A stretch of 64,000 nucleotides of DNA from Apiosordaria backusii. Its lineage: Eukaryota > Ascomycota > Sordariomycetes > Sordariales > Lasiosphaeriaceae. The notes beneath the pieces were generated by a model. It saw only the letters and a program-made list of their open reading frames with translations, was not told the origin of the DNA and did no database searches. Made by a program: the position numbers and the translations under genes. This document shows positions 44,900-56,000 of this stretch, in pieces. The first letter of the stretch is position 1; each line of letters begins with the position of its first letter. The stretch lies in the NCBI GenBank assembly GCA_030549205.1, contig JAUKTV010000005.1:1054001-1118000 (forward strand), in the 5' to 3' direction.

Positions 44900-47333
44900 G
44901 CTGAGGCTGATTACTTGGTGAAGAAGAAGAAGAAGAAGCAGCTTGTTGCAAAAAGTAATCTTGCGGAACAGCGCAACAATTTGATGATGATGTTGAGTCC
45001 TGAGCGCCGCGGCGGTTCGGGTGGATGGTTCGGGGGGAGATGGGGTGGTCTTCTTTTTCTGGTTTGGTATCTGTTGTTTTCACTTGTGGCTGAGGGGTGG
45101 TTTTTCGCTTGGAGAGCTGGATGCTGTCCCCCGCGTCTTCTAGCCCTGGGGCGGCGGCTTCGCGCTTGCGTTTTTTGTTGTCGATGGGGGCGCTGGTGAC
45201 GCTTCCACGGCGGCTTTGGGGGTATACATTCTCGGCGTGGCTCGCTCGGCGGGATTTGGGGATGATGGAGAAGTGGCTTGGTCGGCGGGAGGAGGGGTAG
45301 GTGTGAGAAACTGGAGGTGCAGGAGGGGCGTTGCGGGCTGCGAGCACTTCCTTTGCGAGGGCTGTCATTTCCTCGGCGATGTATCTCGGTGCGAGATGGC
45401 CGTATAGCCGGTCTCTTGTGACTGAGTTGTCGTAGCTGCACTCGATAAAGATGGCTGTCAACTTCCCGGCGGCGATTTTGGGTGCTGCTATTTGCCAGAC
45501 GAAGAGGTTACGGGGTGTCAAGCTCTCGCTATCTGGTTCGACGTCGCCGAACATGAGGATCTCCCTGCCTGTATCGACGTGCTGGAAGAAGTAGGCCGAG
45601 CTGTCGTAAACACAATAGGACTCCTCCAGTGGCAGCCTGTCGGAGAGTGAGCTGTTGCGTCCCGGGGCCACTGATTGGGCCCGTTCTTGTTGCTGCAGCT
45701 GAATAAAAGGGGGGAGACTAATGCTGGTGCCGGGGTGGTTGAGGTGGGCGACAGACCGGCCGGGTGATCGTCTGCCTGACATGCTGCCCCTGAGGTCCAA
45801 CGCAGCTGGCCCGAGCGAAGACGCATCGAAGCTTCCATGCCGTATGCTGGTTGTGCTGCCGCGGTGGCTGTGTTTCTCGACACAGTGGCCGTGACTAACA
45901 CTGAACACTTTGATCGCCAGACCGTCACCAATTTCGAGATAGCCCCTCGTATCTCCCTCGCCCAGGGCCGGAGAGCCACCCTCTACCAGCCTCATATAAG
46001 TTATCAGCCCATGTCCGTTATTCTCATCGCTCAAGTTTGGCCAGATGACATTGTTGAATATGTGCTTCTTGAACCCTTCTATCGTCACTGGAAGGCCGGC
46101 TAACCTCTTGGGTCGGTGCATGCCAGCAGTGTTGATGACCAAACCAGCAATGTGGTCCAAGTGGGGATGGCTGATGACATAAGTCTCGATCAAGTCCTGC
46201 ACAATATCAAGGGCATTCGCCTTTGGGCTGAGATTGTTGACTTGGAGCCCGGCAAAGGGACCGGTGGTGAGGATATGTGGGAGTGATTCTTGAGTCAAAG
46301 CCGCTGGCTGTGTATCCTCCAAGATCTTTGCAATGGCCCCCAGATGAACACCAGCATCAAAAGCAACAACTGAACTCTTGCCCCATTTTGACGAGACAGA
46401 CCGTACTAGAAACGAGGTGACATTGTTTTCGAATGGCCCGCCTCCCGAGCCCTACATACAAAACGAATTAGCTATTATTTACATGGCACCAGCAAACACA
46501 AGATAACATCAAAGGTAAAAGTGTAGAAAAAAGACCAGTCTAGAAGCCGGAACATGTCTTTGATAACCCAAACCTAGCGACCCGACAGAATGGAATCGAG
46601 CAAGCCACCAACGCTGAGACCAAGCGGACAGTCGCGCTGATCGGCCATCAGAAACAAAGCATTCTTTGTCTCCTGGTCCGAGAGTCATAGGGTTCCATGA
46701 CACAACAAAGTGTGGGCCAAGACAAGTCAAGAAAAAGACATCTCAGCACCTCTGGCTTTGTTCTTCCCGTTGTCTTTGTTCTCGCACAGAAAGAAAGAAA
46801 ATGGCTCGACTGCCCTGGAGGGGTTCGCGGGTAGGTGCATGATGCCGCCCTGAGCCAGGAGCAGGGCGCTTGAGGGGGAGGGGGAGGGGCGGTCTCGGTG
46901 GTCGCGGGGGGCTGATCTTGGTGGGGTCCATCCAGCTCAATGTGTGTGGAGCTTGCAACGGCGCCGTAGTGTTGCGGCTGTTGGCCTCCGAATGACGACA
47001 GAACAGCGAAGCCGCTGCTGCACTTCAGCGGACGACGCAGTGGACCCCAGCTGGACACTAGGTTGACGCCTCAACGGACCGACAACCGAAGGTGAGATCG
47101 GCCAAGACATGGCAAGGAAGAAGAAAAACAATGAAGGAAAGAAGAGACCAAAAAGAACCCAAGACATGTCTTGGGTTGTAGATGAAGGGATATGACGATG
47201 ACGAGGATCGGAATCACCAACTCACCAGAACAATGACATGCAGCGCAGGTTGCTGTGCTGCATCTCCAACGGCCCTCGTGGCAGAAACACCAGCTTCCTC
47301 CCCGTCTGCGACAGTTCCTCCTCCACCCCCCAT
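44379..47333 (-). CDS. pde1: Class II (low-affinity, PDE1-type) cAMP phosphodiesterase
   Basis: Two exons on the reverse strand: 47333-47226 (36 codons) and 46451-44379, phase 0, 726 aa. Class II phosphodiesterases hydrolyse cAMP to AMP with a metallo-beta-lactamase fold and damp the cAMP-PKA pathway. The join recreates the family start: LHVIVL from exon 1 runs into GSGGGPFENNVTSFLVRS in exon 2. The class signature HPHLDHIAGL begins at His131, followed by PVTIEGFKKHIFNNVIWPN, VSHGHCVE, YFFQHVDTGREILMFGDVEPDS and FIECSYDNS. Between and after these are disordered inserts, including long Gln runs encoded by CAA repeats around 44870-44905 and an acidic block. The C-terminal VVIIHVKD is conserved in the family. 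The separating intron is 774 nt, about ten times the local norm. It has a clean GTGAGT donor and a TGTAG acceptor. Confidence 0.93.
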
Positions 47334-49496
47334 CACCTCAGCTGCTGGCACGCTTTGCGGAAAGAAAAACGACGATTATGATCCAAGGGTGCCGATAATA
47401 ACGAAGGACAGGCTCCGGTGTTTATGCGGCGGTGGGCGAATGTAGATAGAGATCAGAGAAGGTCGCAATGCGAGTGGCTTGCCCTGTAAATCCCAGGATC
47501 CGGGTTGTGAGATCCAGATGTGTAGCAATCGGGAATTGGCGACCGTTCGTTCGCTGAGCGGTGCTGGTGGCGATGCGATACGATAGGATGAGTGATGGCG
47601 GGATTCCCCTGCTGCAATGCAGGAAGCCGGGTCCGGTGAGATGGTGCTGTTGGTCTCGGGTGGTTTTGTAGAGCTGAACCCGGTGGGTAAGATGATAATA
47701 CCCACCGTTGATATTCCTCAAAGAATTGAATTGGCTTTTGAATTTGGGCGACCGTTGGGTTTTCTGCGTTTTATGTAAGGTACCAGGTAGACATAGGCTT
47801 TTCTCGATGGCGCGGTTCCAGTGCTGAGACTTTTTGAGGAACAAGGCCGCTGACTCCAAACCGCAGACGTTTCTTTGGGGCTGTCCTCTGCCGTTCCTCT
47901 GCAGTAGGTCCAAATGCTCGGCAGGCGGCACACCTGTAATAAATTGCTGCAGATGGGACCGACGTCAAGCGTTAACCGTAAACGAGGTGAAGTGTTGTTG
48001 AAGATAATTATTAGAGGAGGAGATCCACTGGTCTATTATAGTGGGCGGGACTTCCCATCCGGTACCTATCCAAGGTAACTCGTTTCGCGCGCCCCGTTGA
48101 AGAGGAGGAGGGTTCCCAAGTTTCTTTCACCTGCCGGCGAGGCCGCTTTGGCAAGGCAGCAAAGTCTCCCATGTTCCATTGTGCGCAACTTGGCTATCGA
48201 TCCAGGACGCGGGAGCTAGTGCGGGAATCTAGGGATCTGATAATCCGTACTCCGTTTCGCCTTACGAATTCGAATATCTATCGTTATCGTCGACGGGCTA
48301 GCGCCTTGGTCCCCAGGAGCTGAAGGCTGGACCACCTCCATAGGACGTTGGAGAATTCGGGGGGTTTGAACCGAAGGAATGGGGTAGTCTTCGGGGATGC
48401 CGTTTGGTGGAGAGGGTGCCGGAGCTGGGGGTCGATATGCTGAAGAACGGGCTGCATTCCTGATGCAAGGCGGGTCTTCTGCAGCACTCAACCAAGACCC
48501 GTGCGCCCGCCTCTTCACCTGCCGCACCCCAGGATGGAAGTTGTCGACGACGTGAAAGTCGCGATATTACACATTTTACACCTTGGCTTTCTAAACTGCA
48601 TGTGACCGACTTTACCAACCTCTCACCCAAGCAAACCATGACGACAACATGCGCACTCCCGATCAACCAGGGGGACTCACTCGCTCTCACCGAACAAGGC
48701 AACAGTCAATAGCGTGATGCGGCTGTTGAGAGTTGTTCAACTTTGTCCTCGTCTTTCGTTCGGTGATGTCCATGTCTGCTGCATTATCTACAGTGTAAAA
48801 ACAAGGGGGGTCGATCAAGATCACGCTGTGGGATCTCCGATTCGTTCAGGCGTTTGGCAACCAACAAAAACGAATACTCACTCTGACTGTTTAACATCAT
48901 CGAATCTGTGTTCCCCCACAAAATCTCAAAGTAATCGAGGCCCAGATACGACGGTTGGTTGTTGAGCGGTTGTGGGGATATGTCACGGCATATCAAGTTC
49001 ACGAAAGTGGTGTGTGCATTTCAAGTTGTGTGTCTGCACACCCGGACCTACTACACATGAAACCAGGGACCACGAATATGCAGCTCCAAGTCGACTATCC
49101 TGCCTGGTACAGCTCCTGCTGTGGGTGGGTGTGTGCTCAACTTCATCTTGGGTAACACAGCGGGGGTAGGTCATACAGGGCACTATATTTACATTTCAGT
49201 TGCTGGCTCACGGGAACTACGAGGAGACAGCAACATGGCATTAGTACGACTGATGGAAATATTCACATATGAGCATATTTATCAAGAGTATTTATTATTA
49301 AACATTAAATACCTATTATTGTTTTCCAATTCCAGTATCTATACCCTTTTTTTTCTCTGTTAGTTTTCTGGTCTTTTTCTACAGTTAATCACCTACCACA
49401 CACAACCAACCTCTTTTGAGATGACAATGAAAGAGGGGATTGCTGAGAATGAATAGGGAAACGAGTTAAAGAGGATGGGTAAGAGAGAATGTGGAA
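47334..49496. other. Intergenic region upstream of the phosphodiesterase gene
   Basis: Spacer of 2.2 kb with the phosphodiesterase promoter and the 3' side of the next reverse-strand gene. No family-like open frame was found, nor any tRNA-like sequence. Confidence 0.55.
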
Positions 49497-51419
49497 CTAC
49501 CACATGCTCGAAACCCTCCTCATGTCCCCGTTCTTCTCAACCCTCTCAATCACCTGCTCCAGATCCTTCAGCTGTCTTTTGTTCAGCTTCTTGATCTTGG
49601 TCTCCACCACTGGGGAAATCCCGTCACGCAACAAGATGTTGGCCACCTCAGGCTGGACACCCGAGAGAACATTATCCTGAACGTGAGATGGCTCGTCAGC
49701 CAGCCGGGCACCAATCTCCTGAGCTTGAGTGCGGGTGAGATGGTTACGGCTGTTAAGGAAACCGACAAGGGAGACGGACATCTCACGGCTTCTTTGGCGC
49801 GTGCGAGGCCCGGGGGACTGGAGGCCGGGGGATAATTGAGATGGGATATTGATCTGCTGGTTAGTAATGGAGTTGCTGGCAAAATCAGCCTGGTAGTCCA
49901 TAAAGTCCAATGGGTTGTAGGCAGGGAGGACATCGGAATCATCAAAGACAGTGGGGTTGGTGATGGAAGTGTTGACTGAGGTGTTGATGGAAGGAACCCT
50001 GGGGGCCCTAGCTCTCTTGGTAGGCCTAGGGTTATAGGTGATGGTATCCTGCTCTTCCTCATCGTCATCATCCCGGGACCGCCGTTTGAGGCTTTTGCTG
50101 GGGTTCTTCATCTTCGACTTGAGATGCATGAACAGTTCCAAGTTACCCTTGTGAATACCGATATTTGCACCGCCACGCTCCTCGCGAGTAGCTTCCCGGC
50201 CGACAATCTCACGGGCAAGGTGGGAAGTGGTGAGTTTGTACCCGAGGGTCTTGTGGTGAGAAGGGGGTGCAGGGACAGTGAAGCCGTCATAAAAAGCTCT
50301 AGAACCTGGTCCTTGTTGAAGCCACAGCAAGTCGCAGCGCGGCTTTTGTTGCTGAAGCCATTCAAAGTAGGCGCCGGCCATCTCGTGGTGGTCACGGGTC
50401 AGGGACATGGGGTTCCTGCTCTCAAAGGGGAAATTTCGCACCTCGGACTGGATGGTGAAACCATATTGGGCAGCGCCGTAGTGGATCAGGTAGGCGAGGT
50501 CGAACAACTTCTCGAAGCAGTGGAGATGCATGTAGCCTGCGTTGTGAAAAGGGTCAAGGGTGGTGCCGGTTTGGTTGGAAAATTCATCGAAGGCAACACG
50601 GAAAAAGCCCTTCCAGATGGTGAACTTGCCTGGGCAGTGCTTATATCGGCACTTGCCAGAGTTACCAGCCATGACGTACCTTTGGTTGACCTGGGCTGGT
50701 GTGTTTTGGATCCAGAGAGTGAGTTTCCTTTGTGCGTTAGGGCAATCAGTGCCTTTCATGAACGTGATGAGCTCATCCTTGCTGAACCTTTTCTGCGGCA
50801 TCAACTCAACGAAGTTGTTGACGTACTCGAATGTATGCTCGGGCACCCTGGTCTTTTTGAGCAACGGCCCCCAGGGTCTGACACTGGGCGGATTCTCGTA
50901 GACGTTGGCGGGATTGTCGCCCTTGTACTTGTGCGTTCTGTCATGAATGATCACTTTTCCTTGAAGAAGCTTCTGCGACAGCGTTCGGGCCTTATTCTCC
51001 TTGACCGGGGACTGTGATGTCGTTAGCTGAGTCTGAGAGGAGGAGAATGGCAAGTCTTGAGAGAGGGCTGGCAGGGTTTGACAAGAGGCTGGCATCTGAT
51101 ACTGGGAGAAATCCATGGGAGCCTGAGCTTGGAGCCCATCTAGTCCAGCAAGAGGGTAATCAGCGAAGTAAGTAGTGGAGTTGTCGTTGTTCATCCAATC
51201 CTGCTGAGCAGCGTCGTAAATGGCGTTGTTAGTATTGGTGTTGGTATCGACGTCCAAAGATTGTTGCTGAACAGGTGTGGGAGGATTCTGGGGAGCATTA
51301 GGTAATGTGAGAGTCTGTTGGGGTGTGGATTTAGGTGAGTCCACCCAAATCGATGCATCCCCAAAGAGGTCTTCCCCGTCCACCAAGTAGTCATCGTCAA
51401 ATAGCGATGTGCTAGCCAT
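49497..51419 (-). CDS. Uncharacterised Cys/His-containing, probably nuclear protein
   Basis: Single exon, 640 aa from the first real ATG (51419); the frame is open further upstream but only to non-ATG codons. The first ~140 residues are acidic and Asn/Gln/Thr-rich, like an activation region. A compact core (~155-400) follows: KVIIHDRTHKYKGDNPANVYENPP, RPWGPLLKK, DELITFMKGTDCPNAQRKLTLWIQ, then CRYKHCPGKFTIWKGFFRVAFDEF and GYMHLHCFEKLFDLAYLI. The Cys and His spacing suggests a zinc-stabilised fold. After it come RRSRDDDDEEE and PTKRARAPR nuclear-localisation-like stretches and a C-terminal helical block (GFLNSRNHLTRTQAQEIGARL ... IKKLNKRQLKDLEQVIERV). I do not recognise the family. DNA binding is an inference from this layout. 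Confidence 0.8.
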   Translation of the reverse strand: MASTSLFDDDYLVDGEDLFGDASIWVDSPKSTPQQTLTLPNAPQNPPTPVQQQSLDVDTNTNTNNAIYDAAQQDWMNNDNSTTYFADYPLAGLDGLQAQAPMDFSQYQMPASCQTLPALSQDLPFSSSQTQLTTSQSPVKENKARTLSQKLLQGKVIIHDRTHKYKGDNPANVYENPPSVRPWGPLLKKTRVPEHTFEYVNNFVELMPQKRFSKDELITFMKGTDCPNAQRKLTLWIQNTPAQVNQRYVMAGNSGKCRYKHCPGKFTIWKGFFRVAFDEFSNQTGTTLDPFHNAGYMHLHCFEKLFDLAYLIHYGAAQYGFTIQSEVRNFPFESRNPMSLTRDHHEMAGAYFEWLQQQKPRCDLLWLQQGPGSRAFYDGFTVPAPPSHHKTLGYKLTTSHLAREIVGREATREERGGANIGIHKGNLELFMHLKSKMKNPSKSLKRRSRDDDDEEEQDTITYNPRPTKRARAPRVPSINTSVNTSITNPTVFDDSDVLPAYNPLDFMDYQADFASNSITNQQINIPSQLSPGLQSPGPRTRQRSREMSVSLVGFLNSRNHLTRTQAQEIGARLADEPSHVQDNVLSGVQPEVANILLRDGISPVVETKIKKLNKRQLKDLEQVIERVEKNGDMRRVSSMW

Positions 51420-53096
51420 AATTGTAGATGATGTGATAGTGGTAGGAATATAAGAGAGAGGTGTTGATGTTGTGTGTATTGCCTGCAATACTAGAGAATG
51501 TTGTAAAGAATGTTATGATAATGAGGATTTCGAAAAGCACTTGTAGTTGTGCCCGAAGTCCTTTAAATATAAGAAAGCAACGGGGAAAAAGATTGACATT
51601 AAGATGAACACAATCCAGTTGTCTGGGGATCCGGTTGATTATTATACACGCATAAGACTTGTGTTTGGCACAAAGACGCGAAACTGGCCGATTATCAACT
51701 GAAAGGGGTCACTGTGGTCCGAGGAAAAGAAAGGCATTGTAGTCGGGAGCAACTAATGTATTTTTAGTCTATAGACAATGGGAATCGCAAGAACAAAGCC
51801 GGAACCTCGACCGCCGGGTAACATCGACGGCTTGCCATGATGCTTAAAATAAGCTTGATAGTATGTACAAAGAATGTTGGTCATGCATGAACAGGAACCG
51901 GGATCGAGACTAGAGATGAGTTAGCAAAATTCTCGCAACTGCAATTTCGGGGTGATATTGTGATTGAAGAGGATATAGTCAGTTGAATAAAGCGTGATCT
52001 CAACATGTAGATTTCAGAACAGGTCTGTGAGTTTGCGTTTATATCATCATGAAAGGGTGGTGATGCCAGAGGGGCAGAGAATGTGGAAAAGGAAGAACCT
52101 ACCATGGCCGGGCAATGCTGGAAGCGAGAGCAAAGTTAACATGATTTCCTGACCACAGACATCTTGTACTTTCCTGGACAGAAAGGAGAGCAGATGTTGT
52201 GTGGAAAAGAGAGTTGGTCGTATTGTGTAGGACGAAAAGTGTTTCGCAAAATTCTCGAGGACAAGAGGCTCGAAGTTTTGCAGCCGCCAGTAGCCCCACT
52301 TTCTGCGCGACTTTCCTTGCCGGATCGGCTGTTCTTTGACGCCGAGAGTGAGGTGGGCCCAGATTGATACCCCGCTGAGACTCGAAGACGCGGGGCCGAC
52401 AGGACAAAATGAAGCTTAAGTGTTCTCCTTGGAGACCTAAAAGATAGAGAGACTGAATCCTAGTACAAGAGAAAAGACTGTAATCTCTTTATACTATATT
52501 AGACGAGAAAAAGACCGCGTTCTTTCAGCTTTTATCCGTACATAACCTGCCTACATTACTAGAAGGAGCTGTCAAAAGCTCTTGGCAGACCCTGCACCAA
52601 GTACAAACGGCGGGTCAGGGGTTTTACGGGCAGTGAACCAGGGATTGCTGGTCAGCTGTTGGGGAAAATGGGATGCTCGGTGGTGGAAGGCAACCCCCGC
52701 CAAACCCGCCAGACCCGCGCCATCTGGCGACATGGCCGCCATTGGGGACGGCAATGTGTGTTCCTGGCTTCCATCCAAAACCCAACTACGTCACAACCCT
52801 GAGGTCGAAGAAACTCGGCCGACCAGTACCCCTAACACGACATCCACCACTTGGCACTACATCCGTAGATGCCCAGGGTTAGGCCAACCACGACAGAAGA
52901 AACCCTGGGGAGTTACTCCCATCTCTCCACCATCACTAGTCAACCCCCAGCGACCAGTTGCGCATTGCAGCGGTTTGGTCGGTGAGACGACAGATCGTGC
53001 GGGCCCAGCGTCTTGAGCTCAACGCGCTCGCGCCTCGGGTGCTGCAAAGACTACGAACGATTCCTTCCATCCCGCACACTCCAGCCTGCAACAGCC
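51420..53096. other. Intergenic region between divergent genes
   Basis: Spacer of 1.7 kb carrying the promoters of the reverse-strand Cys/His protein gene and the forward-strand CPS1/DIP2 gene. No gene, RNA or notable repeat was seen. Confidence 0.55.
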
Positions 53097-56000
53097 ATGG
53101 CTGGACTCAGTCCCGAACTGCAAGACAAGCTGGAAGAGCTCGACAGGGAGTTAGAAGTGAGTGGCTCTTTGAATTGGTGATAGGTTCCACTGCCTGCGCT
53201 GGGAGTAGCTGCTGACTGGTTTCTGTGTCTCTGCTTAGGAAGGCGACATTACGCAGAAAGGGTAAAGAAAAACAACCCGCGTTCGTCCGTATCGAAGTTG
53301 GCAACGGCAGTGTGTTGACAGAGGCATTTCCCTTGCAGGTACCAAAAACGGCGCACCCAGCTCTTCTCGCAATATGGAATTGGCAACCTTGTGCAGGAGC
53401 CGCGAGCTGGGGGGCTGCGCATCCATTCCCCCGACGACGATAGCAATTATTACCCTCCTCCACAGCACGGGAACGATGATGGGCATCGCGCCGCCTCCCT
53501 GGCGGCTCTGGATGCCAACTCGTACGATCCTCCAGCGTCCCAATCTCCTGAACCTCGCGGGTCGCCAGCAGATACTCAGCCCCAGATATCTCCCTATTTG
53601 AACCACGTCCAGTCTCCATACTTGATGAATCAAGACGCCCACCCAGGGCCGTACCTGGGCCCCGATGATCCGATGGCTGACAACCACCGTCCGAGCATGC
53701 GCCAGCACGACTCTCTCTTTCTATCGCCCGGTCCCATGAACGACAACTCCACTCGTTCGGGGACCATGGTCTCAGGCGACTATGCATTCAATCCCGAACA
53801 GCATGGCATGTACAGAGATGGGCCGCCACAACAACCTTATGATGGCAGGTCAAGGACACTACTGGACTCCCAAGTCTACTTTTCCGATTTCGCTGGCCAA
53901 CAACAGGCATTTGATCAGCAGGCACGAGGAGAATATGGCGGCCCACAGCGATACTCATCTAGCGATGCTTTCTCTCCAACCGTAGCCGTTGCGCCGCCAA
54001 TGTTGACAGCAAGCGATCTACCCCCACCAGATGTGCTGAACCATTTGTTACCTCTCGAGCCACGTGACGTTCCGTTTGCTATCCACGACGCACATGACGA
54101 GCACACACCAATGTCCAACTTTGAAAACATTGCCGCTGTGCTAAGGCACCGAGGCCGCACGATAGGCAAGGCCCCAGCCTACTGGGTGTTGGATAGCAAA
54201 GGGAAAGAGACGGTTTCCATCACGTGGGACAAGTTGGCTTCGAGGGCCGAAAAGGTGGCACAGGTCATCCGTGATAAGAGTTCGCTATACCGTGGTGACC
54301 GTGTTGCGCTTATATACCGAGACACGGAAATCATCGACTTTGCCATCGCTTTGCTCGGATGTTTCATTGCAGGCGTCGTTGCAGTACCCATCAATGACTT
54401 ACAGGACTATCAGAAACTGAACATGATTCTTACTCAGACGCAAGCTCATTTGGCTCTGACTACCGACAACAATCTGAAGACGTTTCAGCGCGATATCACC
54501 GCTCAGAAACTTACTTGGCCAAAGGGGGTCGAGTGGTGGAAGACCAACGAGTTCGGCAGCTATCATGCAAAGCGAAAAGAAGACGCACCCCCGTTAACGG
54601 TGCCTGATCTGGCCTACATAGAGTTCTCCAGAGCCCCGACAGGCGACGTGAGGGGCGTGGTCCTGAGCCACAGGACCATCATGCATCAACTGGCCTGCCT
54701 CAGCGCCATCATCTCAACCGTTCCCAGCAACGGACCGGCAGATACATTCAACAAGAACCTTCGCGACAAGAATGGCCGGCTTATAGGGGGTGGCGCCAGC
54801 AGCGAGATAATGCTCTCGTATTTGGATCCTCGACAAGGCATCGGCATGATTTTCGGCGTCTTACTGGCTGTGTATGGTGGGCACACCACCGTATGGTTGG
54901 AAAACAAGGCGATCGAAGTTCCTGGGCTTTATGCCCATCTGATAACCAAGTACAAACCGACGGTCATGGTTGCAGACTACCCGGGACTGAAGAGAGCAGC
55001 CTACAACTACCAGACGGATCCAATGGCAACACGAAACTACAAAAAGGGCATGGAACCCAACTTCCAGACCGTCAAGTCGTGTTTCATCGATACATTGACT
55101 GTAGACAGCGAATTCAACGAGCTCCTCGCTGATCGCTGGTTCCGCCCACTGCGCAACACCCGACCAAACGAGGTTGTAGCACCCATGCTATGTCTGCCAG
55201 AGCATGGCGGCATGGTGGTCAGTGTTCGTGACTGGCTAGGCGGCGAAGAAAGGATGGGTTGCCCTTTGAAGCTTGACATAGGGTCGAGTGAAGACTCAGA
55301 GGACGAGAAAGCGAAGGAAGAAAAGCCAGTAGTTCCAACGGGATTTTCCACTCTACTTGGGCAAGGGACGACGACGACCACACAACAACACACCAAGACT
55401 GAGCTTAGTGAGGTTCTTCTTGACAGGGAGGCCTTGAAGACCAACGAGGTGGTGGTAGTTGCCATGGGAGAAGAAGCCAGGAAGCGGGCAAACGAGCCAG
55501 GCACTATTCGTGTTGGTGCGTTTGGTTATCCCATTCCTGACGCCACCCTTGCCGTCGTGGACCCCGAGACCAGCCTTCTGGCGGCTCCCAACATGGTGGG
55601 AGAAATCTGGGTTGACTCGCCCTCCCTATCTGGCGGCTTCTGGGCGCTTCCGAAGCATACCGAGACCATTTTTCATGCTCGGCCCTTCAAGTTCAATCCC
55701 GGTGAGCCGACACCGACAATGGTGGAGCCCGAGTTTCTTCGAACCGGCCTGTTGGGAACTGTCATTGAAGGTAAGGTCTTTGTCCTCGGTTTGTACGAGG
55801 ATCGGATCCGACAAAGGGTTGAGTGGGTCGAGCACGGCGGAAACGAGGCCGTCGAGAATCGCTACTATTTTGTGCAGCACCTTGTGGTGAGCATCATCAA
55901 GAATGTGTCCAAAATCTTCGATTGTTCCGCATTTGACATCTTTGTCAACGAGGAACACCTGCCTGTCGTGGTTCTCGAGTCTGCGGCGGCATCCACTGCA

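Noticed and set aside
44870..44905. Forward-strand Cys/Val-rich frames over the TTG repeat
   Set aside because: They are the complement of CAA codons encoding a Gln run in the phosphodiesterase.
46648..47167. Open frames inside the long phosphodiesterase intron
   Set aside because: Exon 1 and exon 2 join perfectly without them, and they have no domain signal.
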